From: Bacillota bacterium
GTDB taxonomy: Bacteria > Bacillota > Clostridia > Oscillospirales > Ruminococcaceae
DNA: 64,000 nt
Reading direction: 5' to 3'
NCBI GenBank assembly: GCA_023439835.1
Contig: JAEXUW010000012.1
Location: forward strand, 78,120 to 142,119
The first letter of the stretch is position 1. The number at the start of each line of letters is the position of its first letter. Positions 22,847 to 32,510 of this stretch are shown here, one piece after another. The notes beneath the pieces are model-generated. The model had not been told where the DNA came from and did not search any database. It saw only the letters and a program-made list of their open reading frames with translations. The position numbers and the translations under genes are program-made.

Positions 22847-24472
22847 ATGAAGGATCAGACAAACAATGTTGTCAGGTCTCTAAAGCAGTTTTGGAAATCG
22901 CAGTCTAAAAAGCGTAAAATAGCTATTGTTGTAGCTTTTGCAGCAGTTGTTGCGGTTGCGGTTATCCTTTCAATGGCGCTAAACAAGCCGACGGAATATA
23001 CCGTTTTATACTCAGGGCTTGATTCGGCGGAAGCGGCTCAGATTATGACCGAGCTTCAGGAAATGAAGATTGACTCACAGCTTAAAACGGACGGAACGAT
23101 AATGGTGCCTGTTGAGCAGGAAAATTCGCTGAAAATGCAGCTTGCGACACGAGGCTATCCAAGAACGGCGTTTAGCTACGACATATGGACTTCAAGCGTC
23201 AATATGTTCACGACTGATTCTCAGAAGCAGGAAATCGTCAAGATGCAGCTTGAAACAAGGCTTAAAGCGACGATTGAAACACTGTCGGTTGTTGATACGG
23301 CTTATGTCATAATCAACATTCCCGAAACCACAAATACAGTCATTTCGACAAACACGAAAAAAGCATCCGCATCAGTTGTGCTTCACATAAAGCCCAACCT
23401 TTCGCTCACCTCAAATCAGGTTACCGGAATAAAGCATATTGTTATGACTTCACTTTCCGGACTTGAGGAGGAGAATATTACAATCGCCGACGGAAACGGA
23501 AACATACTTTCCGCTAATTCCGAAAGCCAGAGCGAATTTGATTCAGTTATTCTGGACACGCAAAGGCATAAGTTCAAAACGGATTTTGAGGCAGCGATAA
23601 AGGACGAGATTCTTTCTCTTCTTCAGCCCGCATACGGTGTTGACGGAGTGCGAGTGGCGGTAAACGCAAGCTTTGACTATGATAAGAACGTTAAAGAGGA
23701 AGTTACATACACGCCCTCTGTCGGGGACAACGGCATGATTGAGCATGAGGACGTTTCGGAATCAGACGGGACCTCGGTCACAAATCCCGGGCAGGTTGTC
23801 GGGGAGGAGCCTAATGCTGACGGAACCTATCCCACACTAGACGGTGAGGGCGGAAGCACTGAGTCGTGGTCGGATATGTCGAGGAGCACTTCTTATCTTG
23901 TCAATACATTAAAAGAGCAGACCGAGAAAAACGGCTATTATGTCGAGCAGGTTACCATATCAGTGCTTATTTACAGAAATGCTTTGGGCGCAGCCGAAAA
24001 AACACAGGTAGTAAATGTGGTGTGCAATGCCGCGAACACTGTTCCTGCATTTGTTTCGGTTGAAAACCTTCCGCTTCTTGAAGAAAGACCAGTGGACCCT
24101 GACGTTGAAAAACCTGTTATAGTTGACCCGAATCCTGTTCCGCTTTATTTTGGCTTTACACTTCAGGAGCTTGTTATTATCGTGGTGGCGGTATTGATTG
24201 TACTGCTAATTATAATGATTATCATATCTTCAATAATCAAGAAGAAAAAGCGCAAGAAGGAGCTTAAGAAGGAGCTTGAAAGAAGAGCGGCGGCTGAAGC
24301 GGCAGCGGCAGCAGCGGCGGCAGCTTCAGGTGATGATGTTAAGAGCCTTTCCGGTGAGCATCCCGAAACTAAGGAGGCTGCTATAAGAAGAGAAATCGGC
24401 GAATTCGCTAAAAACAGCCCGGAGATAGCTGCTCAGCTTCTGAAGAGCTGGCTTCATGAGGGAGGGGATTAA
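22847..24472 (+). CDS. fliF: Flagellar MS-ring protein FliF
   Basis: 541 aa. FliF builds the membrane-embedded MS ring that houses the export gate. First membrane span about residues 25-44; periplasmic ring-building domains follow (YTVLYSGLDSAEAAQI; TRGYPRTAF); second span about 436-463; then a highly basic segment, an alanine run and the C-terminal FliG-binding helix (EIGEFAKNSPEIAAQLLKSW). The alanine run is coded by a GCG/GCA triplet tract (24297-24327). AGGAGG precedes the ATG. The stop lies 2 bases from the fliG start. Confidence 0.96.
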   Translation: MKDQTNNVVRSLKQFWKSQSKKRKIAIVVAFAAVVAVAVILSMALNKPTEYTVLYSGLDSAEAAQIMTELQEMKIDSQLKTDGTIMVPVEQENSLKMQLATRGYPRTAFSYDIWTSSVNMFTTDSQKQEIVKMQLETRLKATIETLSVVDTAYVIINIPETTNTVISTNTKKASASVVLHIKPNLSLTSNQVTGIKHIVMTSLSGLEEENITIADGNGNILSANSESQSEFDSVILDTQRHKFKTDFEAAIKDEILSLLQPAYGVDGVRVAVNASFDYDKNVKEEVTYTPSVGDNGMIEHEDVSESDGTSVTNPGQVVGEEPNADGTYPTLDGEGGSTESWSDMSRSTSYLVNTLKEQTEKNGYYVEQVTISVLIYRNALGAAEKTQVVNVVCNAANTVPAFVSVENLPLLEERPVDPDVEKPVIVDPNPVPLYFGFTLQELVIIVVAVLIVLLIIMIIISSIIKKKKRKKELKKELERRAAAEAAAAAAAAASGDDVKSLSGEHPETKEAAIRREIGEFAKNSPEIAAQLLKSWLHEGGD

Positions 24473-24474
24473 CA

Positions 24475-25491
24475 GTGGCGGCAACCAATCAAAATGAGCT
24501 AACCGGCGCACAGCGTGCGGCAACCATAATCACGGCGATGGGAGCGGAAAACGCGGCGATGGTTTATAAGTATCTGAGCGAAGATGATATTGAAAAGCTG
24601 ACACTTGAGATATCTAAGCTTGCATATCTTGACATTTCCACTGTTGACGGAATTTTGACCGAATATTATGAGCTTTGTCTGACACAAAAATATATCACAG
24701 AGGGCGGCGTTCAGTACGCCAGAGAAATTCTTGAGAAAGCCTTCGGTGAAAATATGGCGCTTTCGCTAATGGACAAGGTCACAAAATCTCTGAAAACAAA
24801 AGCTTTTGATTTCATGAGAAAGGCGGATGCGAAAAATATGCTCGCTATTGTTCAGAACGAGCATCCGCAAACAATCGCACTCATTCTTTCTTATGTAAGA
24901 GCAGATCAGGCATCAAGCGTTTTAGCTGAGCTTCCAAAGGATAAGCGTGTTGATGTTGTCGAGAGAATCGCAAAAATGGATAGTGCTTCGCCTGAGATCA
25001 TAAAAGCAATTGAGGATACGCTTGAGAAGAAATTCTCATCTATTGTTACTATGGATATTGCAGAGGTTGGCGGAGTAAACTACATAGCAGATGTTCTCAA
25101 TCATGTTGATAGAGGAACAGAAAAGCATATATTTGATGAGCTTTCAACAAGGGACCCTGCGCTTGTCAACGAAATCAGACAGAAAATGTTCGTGTTCGAG
25201 GATATTCTCAATCTCGACGAAAGTTCAATTCAGCGTTTTATCAGGGATGTCGATACAAAGGACCTTGCTGTCGCAATAAAAGGCTCAACGCCGGAGGTTA
25301 CAGCCATTCTTTTTGCAAACATGCCCCAGAGAATGCAGGAGTCTATTCAGTCGGATATCGAGTATCTGCATAACGTCCGCATGAGGGATGTTGAGGAAGC
25401 ACAGCAGAGAATTGTTGCCGTTATCCGCCGTCTTGAAGAGGAGGGCGAGCTTGTAATCGGCAAGGGCGGAAAGGATGAAATAATTGCATAG
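24475..25491 (+). CDS. fliG: Flagellar motor switch protein FliG
   Basis: 338 aa, GTG start right after the fliF stop. FliG is the switch-ring protein that receives torque from MotA. N-terminal FliF-binding domain (residues 5-95), the EHPQTIALILSYV motif of the middle domain (about 128-140) and the C-terminal torque domain with charged helix FIRDVDTKDLAVAIKGS are visible. GGGAGGGG lies ahead. Its last 8 bases overlap fliH. Confidence 0.97.
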   Translation: MAATNQNELTGAQRAATIITAMGAENAAMVYKYLSEDDIEKLTLEISKLAYLDISTVDGILTEYYELCLTQKYITEGGVQYAREILEKAFGENMALSLMDKVTKSLKTKAFDFMRKADAKNMLAIVQNEHPQTIALILSYVRADQASSVLAELPKDKRVDVVERIAKMDSASPEIIKAIEDTLEKKFSSIVTMDIAEVGGVNYIADVLNHVDRGTEKHIFDELSTRDPALVNEIRQKMFVFEDILNLDESSIQRFIRDVDTKDLAVAIKGSTPEVTAILFANMPQRMQESIQSDIEYLHNVRMRDVEEAQQRIVAVIRRLEEEGELVIGKGGKDEIIA

Positions 25492-26284
25492 GGTAGTTAA
25501 GTCATTTGAAGAAGTCCGCATTGAAGGAACTGTTCCGATTGACAACACAGTTATCAAGCGGGCGACAGTCCACTGTGACAATCCGGAGGAGCAAAGGATA
25601 TCAGAGCGGATTGAAACAGAGGTTCAAAACCGAATGGCAAGCATTCAGCGTGAGCTTTCTGAAAAGGAAAAGCAGGCGTTTGAAGAGGTTAACGATAAAA
25701 AAGCGGCAATTCTCGCAAAGGCACACACCGAGGCGGAACGAATAATGAGGGACGCTAGGCTTGAGGCTGAAATTTTCAAAGAAACAGCAAGACAGCAGGG
25801 GCATTCCGAAGGGTATTCCGACGGGCTTTTAAAAGGTGAGGAGCAGGCGCAGAAATACGTCAAAGCCGCAGCAGCCTTTCTCGCTGAAATAAAAGAGAAT
25901 AAGGACGCTCTGTATATTCAATATGAAAACGAGCTGCTTGAGCTTTCTTTTGAAATGGCAAAGAAAATCATCAAGCAGGAGCTAAAGGCGGATAAGGATG
26001 CGATTTTCAGCATTGTGAAGCAGGCTTGCAGGAGCTTTAGAAGCTCTGATTATATAAAAATAAGTCTTGCTAAGGGCGATGTTTCTGAAACGGTCGCATC
26101 AGACATAGAATTTCTTAAGAAGCTGGTTTCAAACAATACCGAGGTTGAGCTTGAGCTTCTTCCCGACGCAAAATCGGGAACGGTGATTATAGACGACGAC
26201 AAGGAAATAATTGACGCATCGGTTCCCACACAGCTTGAGCTTCTTAAGGAAATAGTGAAAAACAGCAAGAGGCCGATTGAATAA
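25484..26284 (+). CDS. fliH: Flagellar export apparatus protein FliH
   Basis: 266 aa, starting with TTG inside the fliG end (AAAGGATG is 7 bases upstream). FliH dimers regulate the FliI ATPase and link it to the C ring. A long charged, alanine-rich coiled coil (about 40-115) with QGHSEGYSDGLLKGEEQA precedes the V/F-type ATPase subunit E-like C-terminal domain, which ends IDASVPTQLELLKEIV. Weak sequence conservation is normal for FliH; position between fliG and fliI supports the call. Confidence 0.9.
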   Translation: MHRVVKSFEEVRIEGTVPIDNTVIKRATVHCDNPEEQRISERIETEVQNRMASIQRELSEKEKQAFEEVNDKKAAILAKAHTEAERIMRDARLEAEIFKETARQQGHSEGYSDGLLKGEEQAQKYVKAAAAFLAEIKENKDALYIQYENELLELSFEMAKKIIKQELKADKDAIFSIVKQACRSFRSSDYIKISLAKGDVSETVASDIEFLKKLVSNNTEVELELLPDAKSGTVIIDDDKEIIDASVPTQLELLKEIVKNSKRPIE

Positions 26285-26305
26285 TCAGTAACTGGAGGGC
26301 GGAAA

Positions 26306-27613
26306 GTGCAAGAGCTTTCACAACTGAGGGAAAAAGTTAAGCAGGCAGACCTGTACCGCTATATGGGGAAAATCGAAAAAATTGTCGGTACGACCATTGA
26401 GTCCACAGGGCCTGTTTGTAATATCGGCGATGTGTGCAGGGTTTTTCACAAGGGCGAGAAAAAGCATATCAATGCTGAGGTTGTCGGGTTTAATAAAAAC
26501 AGAGTGCTTTTAATGCCGTATGAGGATATCGACGGTGTCGGCCCGGGAAGTATTGTTGACAATACCGGCGACAAGCTTAAAATAAAAGTCGGCGACGGTC
26601 TTATCGGGCGTATTATAGATGCTATCGGAAATCCAATAGACGGAAAAGGAAATATCGCGGTGGAGGAGAGCTTTTCCATTGCGGGAGTGCCTGTAAACCC
26701 ACTGACAAGACCGCCGATAAAGGATATAATCCCGATGGGTGTCAAGGCGATTGATTCTCTTCTCACAATAGGAAGAGGACAGAGAATGGGCATTTTCGCC
26801 GGTTCAGGCGTGGGAAAGTCAACGCTTCTCGGCATGATAGCAAGAGAGGTTAAGGCGGATATAAATGTTATCGCACTTGTTGGAGAGCGAGGACGAGAGG
26901 TAAGGGAGTTTATTGACAGGGATTTAGGCGAAAAGGGCATGGCACGCTCTGTTCTTGTTGTCGCAACCTCTGACCAGCCCGCTATGATGAGAAGCAAGTG
27001 CTGTCTGACGGCTACTGCTATCGCCGAATATTTCAGCAACAGGGGAAAAAATGTTCTTCTGATGATGGACAGTTTGACGCGTTTTGCAATGGCTCAGCGT
27101 GAAATCGGGCTTTCGGTGGGTGAACCCCCTATTGCTCGTGGATATACGCCTTCAATATATAATATAATGCCCAAGCTTTTAGAAAGGGCGGGCAACTTCG
27201 AAAACGGCTCAATCACAGGGATTTACACCGTGCTTGTCGAGGGTGACGACACAAACGAGCCTATTTCAGACACTGTCAGAGGTATAATTGACGGACATAT
27301 TATTCTTTCAAGAAAAGTTGCGGCAAAAAACCACTATCCCGCAATAGATGTTTTGGGAAGTGTCAGCCGACTTATGACTGAAATTACAGATAAATCACAG
27401 CAGGCAACGGCTTCTCGCCTGAGAAACATACTTTCGGTTTATGAAGCCAATTACGATTTAGTTTCAATCGGTGCATATAAAAGCGGTTCAAACCCCGCAC
27501 TTGACGAAGCGCTGAAGAAAATTGAAAGCATCAACGGTTTTCTTAGACAGGAAATTTCTGAAACCTTCGATTACCAAACAACCGTCAAGCTAATGGAGAA
27601 GGCAATATCTTAA
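26306..27613 (+). CDS. fliI: Flagellum-specific export ATPase FliI
   Basis: 435 aa, GTG start after GGAGGGC. FliI powers and chaperones flagellar type III export. Walker A FAGSGVGKST (164-173), Walker B VLLMMDSLTR, the ATPase signature PSIYNIMPKLLERAG and the arginine-finger region near GSVSRLM are intact. The C-terminal helical domain is complete. fliJ follows after 12 bases. Confidence 0.98.
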   Translation: MQELSQLREKVKQADLYRYMGKIEKIVGTTIESTGPVCNIGDVCRVFHKGEKKHINAEVVGFNKNRVLLMPYEDIDGVGPGSIVDNTGDKLKIKVGDGLIGRIIDAIGNPIDGKGNIAVEESFSIAGVPVNPLTRPPIKDIIPMGVKAIDSLLTIGRGQRMGIFAGSGVGKSTLLGMIAREVKADINVIALVGERGREVREFIDRDLGEKGMARSVLVVATSDQPAMMRSKCCLTATAIAEYFSNRGKNVLLMMDSLTRFAMAQREIGLSVGEPPIARGYTPSIYNIMPKLLERAGNFENGSITGIYTVLVEGDDTNEPISDTVRGIIDGHIILSRKVAAKNHYPAIDVLGSVSRLMTEITDKSQQATASRLRNILSVYEANYDLVSIGAYKSGSNPALDEALKKIESINGFLRQEISETFDYQTTVKLMEKAIS

Positions 27614-27625
27614 AAGAGGTAGAAT

Positions 27626-28072
27626 ATGAAGCGATTTGAATTTTCAATGAGCAAGCTTTTGAATATAAAAAAACAAATGCTGAATAAAGAGAAAAACGAG
27701 CTTGCTGGGCTTAGAAAGCAACAGCAAGCGATAATGAATGAAAAATCGGCAATGGAAAAAAAGCAGTCAGTCAAAACAGATGAAATGCAGTCCTGTATGA
27801 CTAAGGGGGCTTCACCCCAGCATATCGCCAATCACAAATACTACATACAATGCTTGAGCGAACAGATAAAGGAATCAGATAAGAGAATTCATATTTTTGA
27901 GGAGCGTATTGCAAATCAGCTTGGAATTATAGTCGCACTCAACAAGGAGATTGAATCACTTGAAAAGCTTCGTGAAAAGCAGTTTGAAGAGTATAAAAAG
28001 GGCGAGCTAAAAAGAAACGAGCTTTTTATTGAGGAGTTTGTTTCCTATAAAGACTTCACTGTGACAAAATAG
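27626..28072 (+). CDS. fliJ: Flagellar export protein FliJ
   Basis: 148 aa almost entirely predicted as a two-helix coiled coil rich in Lys, Glu and Gln, starting MKRFEFSMSKLLNIKK, as in FliJ. FliJ sits in the pore of the FliI hexamer and escorts chaperones to FlhA. The sequence itself is weakly conserved; the FEFSM(S/Q)KLLNIK start and place after fliI are the main evidence. AAAGAGG precedes the ATG. Confidence 0.88.
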   Translation: MKRFEFSMSKLLNIKKQMLNKEKNELAGLRKQQQAIMNEKSAMEKKQSVKTDEMQSCMTKGASPQHIANHKYYIQCLSEQIKESDKRIHIFEERIANQLGIIVALNKEIESLEKLREKQFEEYKKGELKRNELFIEEFVSYKDFTVTK

Positions 28073-28125
28073 CTTTCTGCGGAGAAATCCGTTGAATTAT
28101 AACTTTATTGAAGGGAGGTGAAAAT

Positions 28126-29469
28126 ATGAATGTAGCAGCAGTAATGACTTCACCGGAATTGTCATTGCTAACTCAAGGGGTACAGTCGACTAAGCAAAGT
28201 GGCGAAACAGTCGGATTTGAGGGTGTGTTAGGACAGCTTCTTAGTGAAGCGACGGCGCAGACAGCAACTGCTGAAAGCGGTGCACAAGCGAGTATTCCAG
28301 TAGACTTGGAAGCAGTTGTCAAGCTGTTACTAGATTTTCTTTCGGGGGAGCTTTCGGAGGAGGATGCGCAAGCAACAGCTAAGCTTTTAGCTGGCGACAA
28401 TGAAGAGCTTTCGGAGAATTTGATGAACGTTCTTGAGCTTGTTTCAAAGACTGAAAAAGTCGAGATTGCTGAGAATTCCGAGAATGTCGACAACACTGAG
28501 AATGTTTCAGTTAAAATCGATTTTTCTGACAACACGGATGAGGAGATTACCGCACAGGCGGCGGAGCTTGTTTATCAAATGCTCACTTTTGTTCAAAGCA
28601 TTGAAAAGGGTGAGGATACACAGCAAAGCGCAGAAAAGCTTATCTCAAAGCTAGCTGAAATTGTTTCAGACAGCGAAAGTCCTAAAGTCAGAGAGATAGC
28701 GGATGCGGTTGTCAAAACTGTGGCAAAAATGTCAGAGGACGGTGGCGAAAAGCTTGTTTCACGCTTTAATCAGACTATGACCGAAGCTAAGCCAACCGAA
28801 GATATGCCAAGGCACGATTTTAAAATCGTCACTGAGGCATATGCACCTAAAGAAAGCGAATTTTTCAGACAGGTTGAAGCGGCAAAAAGTAATGCGGCAC
28901 CATTAAAGATGGTTCAAAAATCAGATGAGCTAAGCGAGCTTACAGCAGTTGTTGTCAACAAGACAACGCCGGCACAGACAGAGTTCAATTTACCGACAGC
29001 GATTGTGAATGAAGATGCGGCACCTGTTGAAAATCAGATTATGACGGCTTTGACAGAACAGCTTGTAAAATCAGCACCCGAGGATTCAACAACAAAGCTG
29101 ACGATGACGCTTGTACCTGAAAAGCTCGGCAAGATTTCTATTGAAATCGTCAAAAAGGGCACTGAGGTTACAATTTCAATCGTCGCTAAGGAAGCTTTGA
29201 CACAAAAGCTGATTGAGGAAAAGCTACCTCTGCTTGCGTCAAATCTAAAAGCGGGAGACAGTGAAATCAAGGCTATAACGGTCGTTGCGGTTCGTGAGGA
29301 TGCGGCGGAAATGTTCAGTCAGTATTCTTCACAGAATTTCGGACAGAGCGCTAGCCACTCAAACAGCAAAGCCTTTGCGAGTGAGATGGTGTTTGAAGAA
29401 ATTCAGCCGACTGATGAAAAATCAGCAGATAGTTATGAAAGGGAGGGGTTATTGTGGCAAACGGCTTAA
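28126..29469 (+). CDS. fliK: Flagellar hook-length control protein FliK
   Basis: 447 aa from the ATG at 28126; an in-frame TTG at 28108 would place the GGGAGGTG ribosome site inside the gene. FliK measures hook length and switches export specificity through FlhB. A long Ser/Thr/Glu-rich, low-complexity N-terminal part (about 1-295) leads to the conserved FliK C-terminal domain with LTMTLVPEKLGKISIEIV (about 320-400). The tail is polar. The last 16 bases overlap flgD. Confidence 0.88.
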   Translation: MNVAAVMTSPELSLLTQGVQSTKQSGETVGFEGVLGQLLSEATAQTATAESGAQASIPVDLEAVVKLLLDFLSGELSEEDAQATAKLLAGDNEELSENLMNVLELVSKTEKVEIAENSENVDNTENVSVKIDFSDNTDEEITAQAAELVYQMLTFVQSIEKGEDTQQSAEKLISKLAEIVSDSESPKVREIADAVVKTVAKMSEDGGEKLVSRFNQTMTEAKPTEDMPRHDFKIVTEAYAPKESEFFRQVEAAKSNAAPLKMVQKSDELSELTAVVVNKTTPAQTEFNLPTAIVNEDAAPVENQIMTALTEQLVKSAPEDSTTKLTMTLVPEKLGKISIEIVKKGTEVTISIVAKEALTQKLIEEKLPLLASNLKAGDSEIKAITVVAVREDAAEMFSQYSSQNFGQSASHSNSKAFASEMVFEEIQPTDEKSADSYEREGLLWQTA

Positions 29470-30074
29470 GCTTTTACAGCTCGGCGGAGCAGATTGCAAG
29501 CAACTATGAGAAGTATAAAAGCTATTTTTCAGAGAACAAAAACGACACTCTTGGACAGTCTGATTTTTTAACGCTCATGGTTGAGCAGATGAAGAATCAG
29601 GATTTCACCAATCCGACAGACAATTCAGAGTTTATTGCTCAGATGGCACAGTTCTCGTCTCTTCAGCAAATGCAGGAGATGGCGTATTACACAAACGCAT
29701 CATATGCGGCTAATCTTGTCGGGAAAACGGTTGTTGTTTCAGCGGCAAACAGCGGGGGCGCACTTGAAACTGTTACCGACGTTGTTTCTTCAATAAGAAT
29801 GAACGGTAAGAGCTTTGATGTTGTTGTCGGCGGAAAGACCTATGCTTTCTCTAATATTATGGAGATTAAGGCGGGAGCTTCGTCAACAGAAGCATCAGAA
29901 CAGCCGAAAGAAGAAACCGACCCTGTGGCAGCGGCTCTTAAGGCGGCTGAGGCTGCAAAGGCAGCGGCAGAAGCAGCAGAAAAAGCAGCGGCGGCAGCGG
30001 GGCTTACACCAGAGGATCCAGATGATGATCCTGATACGCTAAAGCAGCCGGAGATTCCGCAGTTTGATTTTTAA
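29454..30074 (+). CDS. flgD: Flagellar hook capping protein FlgD
   Basis: 206 aa, GTG start with GGGAGGGG inside the end of fliK. FlgD is the scaffold that caps the growing hook. The signature is LGQSDFLTLMVEQMKNQDF (about 35-53) followed by TDNSEFIAQMAQFSSLQQM. After the short C-terminal beta domain there is an alanine/lysine/glutamate helix coded by GC-rich triplet repeats (29935-30000) and an acidic tail, longer than the minimal family form. Confidence 0.93.
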   Translation: MANGLSFYSSAEQIASNYEKYKSYFSENKNDTLGQSDFLTLMVEQMKNQDFTNPTDNSEFIAQMAQFSSLQQMQEMAYYTNASYAANLVGKTVVVSAANSGGALETVTDVVSSIRMNGKSFDVVVGGKTYAFSNIMEIKAGASSTEASEQPKEETDPVAAALKAAEAAKAAAEAAEKAAAAAGLTPEDPDDDPDTLKQPEIPQFDF

Positions 30075-30100
30075 TTTAATAAGAAAAGTGGTGAACAGGG

Positions 30101-30502
30101 ATGTTGATTAATGAGTTAAGGCTTCAAAATCTTAAGGTATCAACGGGGAACGCTCCTTTACAGAATACGCCTTCCACTCAAAAAACCACAAAGCCTCAGG
30201 ACAGCCCTTTTGCACAAAAGCTGAAGGAACAGCTCGATAAAAATAAGGGTGTCGAATTTTCAAAGCACGCCATTGAAAGGCTTAGTGAAAGAAGCATTGA
30301 TATCAGCACTGACGATACACTGGAAAGGCTTAACAAGGCTGTATCCATAGCTCAGGAAAAGGGATCAAATGAAACCCTCATTCTTGTGGATCAGACAGCT
30401 TTTGTGGTTAATGTCAGAAGCAATAAGGTTATCACGACAATGCAACAGCAGGACATGGTAGGCAATATTTTTACAAACATTGATTCAACCGTTATCATAT
30501 AA
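30101..30502 (+). CDS. Flagellar operon protein, TIGR02530 family
   Basis: 133 aa. A small family found between flgD and flgE in Firmicutes; function not settled. The N-terminal half is polar and probably disordered; the C-terminal half carries the family block FSKHAIERLSERSI...LERLNKAVSIAQEKGS, then ILVDQTAFVVNVRSNKVIT. No membrane span. Position immediately before flgE is typical. An AAGTGGTG-type site precedes the ATG. Confidence 0.85.
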   Translation: MLINELRLQNLKVSTGNAPLQNTPSTQKTTKPQDSPFAQKLKEQLDKNKGVEFSKHAIERLSERSIDISTDDTLERLNKAVSIAQEKGSNETLILVDQTAFVVNVRSNKVITTMQQQDMVGNIFTNIDSTVII

Positions 30503-30586
30503 GCCGGACCGAAAGGGAGCTTAGTTTACCCCGACTGCTTGAAGGGTAAAATTTCACGGTTGACATTTTAAAAGGAGTGTTATTAA

Positions 30587-32458
30587 ATGTTAAGATCTCT
30601 CTACTCAGGCGTTTCCGGACTGTCGGCACATCAGACAAAGATGGACGTAATCGGAAACAATATCGCAAACGTAAACACATACGGATATAAGTCAAGCCGA
30701 GTCACTTTCGCTGATATTTATTATCAGAATGTCAGAAACGCAACCTCGGGTTCAGCAACAATAGGCGGAAACAATCCGTCACAGGTCGGATACGGTGTTA
30801 CTATCGGGTCAATTGATACGATTATGTCACGTTCGGGCTTTCAGATGACGGACAATTCGCTTGACCTTGCTATCGCAGGCGAAGGATTCTTTCAGGTTCA
30901 GGACAAAGCGGGAAACATCATGTATACCAGAGCGGGAGTTTTGAACATCGATGATTTTGGAAACCTTGTTGATATGAACGGAAATTTCGTTCTCGGTGTT
31001 ACCGGCGACCCTGTCGGACAGGATGCAGCAAGCAATAAAATTCAGATAGTTGTTCCGAATGTTGACGACGCTTCGTCATCAGCTTCAAAGACTCTTCTCG
31101 GCTCTGAGGTTGTGCTTAGTGCTTCTGCAATAGGCGAGGGCGGAAACATGACGGTAAACTTTGTTCATGGAACACCTCCCACCGCAACACTATCAGGCTC
31201 AAACCTCACGATTAATTTTGACCAGACCGCAAGATACGGAAGCCTTGCTGACCTTCAAGTGGCAATTGATCAGGCGATCAATAACGGAGGTGTCACACTT
31301 CCGGCAGGGGCGCTTGTGCTCGCTGTTGATCCGGCACCCACCAATACAGAATCAGCCGCTTCAAGCAATATTACCTTAGGCGCTGGGGCACCAGCTACTG
31401 CGGCAGGAAACACAACCGCTTACGGAGCAGGCGACTTAACAATTACAGCGGGAACAGCAGGAGTAGCAGGAAACGCAGTTTCAATCGCATATACAAACGA
31501 CCCCGTCGGACCTGCCTCTGCCGCATGGGTTGGCAACACGCTCAACTTCACACTTGTTGATGGTGCAACATACACACCCGCACAGCTTCAGACCTTGGCG
31601 GACGCCGCAACAGGAACAGCCCCGATGGCAGTAACTTTTTCTGGAACAGCAGCCAATGTTACAACGTTAGAGCTTACCGGAACAACGGTAAACCTTGGCG
31701 GAGGAGCTGACGCAATCACACAGCAGCTTACTGTTACAGCCGGTGCAACAGGCACGGCAGGAAATGAAATAAGCATCAGATACGCAACACCTGTTGCAGT
31801 GGGTCCCGCTTCGGCTTCATGGGACGGAAACACGCTCAACTTCACACTCGTTGCCGGCGATACATATACGGCGGCTGACCTTCAGGCTCTCGCAGATGCG
31901 GCAGATGCAGCATCAGGTGTAGCGGCAGGAGATGTCAGAAACCTTACCTTCGGCGGACTTGCAGCGGGAATGGACGCAGCGACTCTTGCGGCTCAGCCTG
32001 TAAGACTCGGCGGCGGTGACAACACTTATTTCACAAACATTGCCGGAAGACTCGGAACAATGAAGCTTGAGGGAGGACGCACATCAGCAGAGCAGACTGT
32101 CGGAAACCTTTCAAGCCTATCAATCGGCTCAGACGGTGTAATTACCGCAACGCACAGCGTTCATGGGCTTATAACACTCGGCAGAATCGACCTTGCAACC
32201 TTTGACAACCCATCGGGACTTGAGCAGTACGGCAACAACTATTTTGTAAAGACAGCTGCCTCGGGTGACGAAAGGCTTTGTCAGGCGGGCTTCGACGGCT
32301 CAGGCGACCTTGTTTCAAATGCGCTGGAAATGTCAAATGTTGACCTGGCTCAGGAATTTGCCGATATGATTACAACACAGAGAGGTTTTCAGGCTAACGC
32401 AAGAGTTATTACCACATCTGACGAAGTTCTTCAGGAACTTGTAAATCTTAAGAGATAA
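30587..32458 (+). CDS. flgE: Flagellar hook protein FlgE with a repeat-containing insertion
   Basis: 623 aa, longer than the roughly 400-450 aa of many FlgE. The N-terminus (LYSGVSGLSAHQTKMDVIGN) and C-terminus (MITTQRGFQANARVITTSDE) form the helical D0/D1 core of the hook. Between them residues about 174-477 hold three related alanine/glycine/threonine-rich modules of 90-98 residues: about 174-267 (divergent), 283-373 and 380-477. The last two share GPASA(A/S)W-x-GNTLNFTLV, T(Y)TxA(Q/D)LQ(T/A)LADA and a closing LGGG. A GGAGTG site precedes the ATG. A strong hairpin follows the gene inside the operon. Confidence 0.95.
   Translation: MLRSLYSGVSGLSAHQTKMDVIGNNIANVNTYGYKSSRVTFADIYYQNVRNATSGSATIGGNNPSQVGYGVTIGSIDTIMSRSGFQMTDNSLDLAIAGEGFFQVQDKAGNIMYTRAGVLNIDDFGNLVDMNGNFVLGVTGDPVGQDAASNKIQIVVPNVDDASSSASKTLLGSEVVLSASAIGEGGNMTVNFVHGTPPTATLSGSNLTINFDQTARYGSLADLQVAIDQAINNGGVTLPAGALVLAVDPAPTNTESAASSNITLGAGAPATAAGNTTAYGAGDLTITAGTAGVAGNAVSIAYTNDPVGPASAAWVGNTLNFTLVDGATYTPAQLQTLADAATGTAPMAVTFSGTAANVTTLELTGTTVNLGGGADAITQQLTVTAGATGTAGNEISIRYATPVAVGPASASWDGNTLNFTLVAGDTYTAADLQALADAADAASGVAAGDVRNLTFGGLAAGMDAATLAAQPVRLGGGDNTYFTNIAGRLGTMKLEGGRTSAEQTVGNLSSLSIGSDGVITATHSVHGLITLGRIDLATFDNPSGLEQYGNNYFVKTAASGDERLCQAGFDGSGDLVSNALEMSNVDLAQEFADMITTQRGFQANARVITTSDEVLQELVNLKR
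31433..32020 (+). repeat. In-frame tandem repeats within flgE
   Basis: Two adjacent coding repeats of about 290 bases each. The 20-mer AACACGCTCAACTTCACACT occurs exactly at 31535-31554 and 31829-31848, 294 bases (98 codons) apart, so recombination between copies would keep the frame. A more diverged third copy precedes them (31106-31387). Confidence 0.75.
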
Positions 32459-32469
32459 CGGTTTATAAT

Positions 32470-32510
32470 ATACGGGGGGCGAGAGCTTTCCGCTCCCCCG
32501 TATTATTTTT
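32470..32510 (+). terminator. Intra-operon hairpin after flgE
   Basis: ATACGGGGG (32470-32478) pairs with CCCCCGTAT (32495-32503), followed by TATTTTT. It looks like an intrinsic terminator placed inside the operon between flgE and flbD, so it probably acts as a partial attenuator or 3' stabiliser of the flgE message. Confidence 0.65.

Noticed and set aside
26446..27039. Minus-strand open frame of 197 codons within fliI.
   Set aside because: It lies wholly within the strongly conserved FliI frame and shows no protein-like motif.
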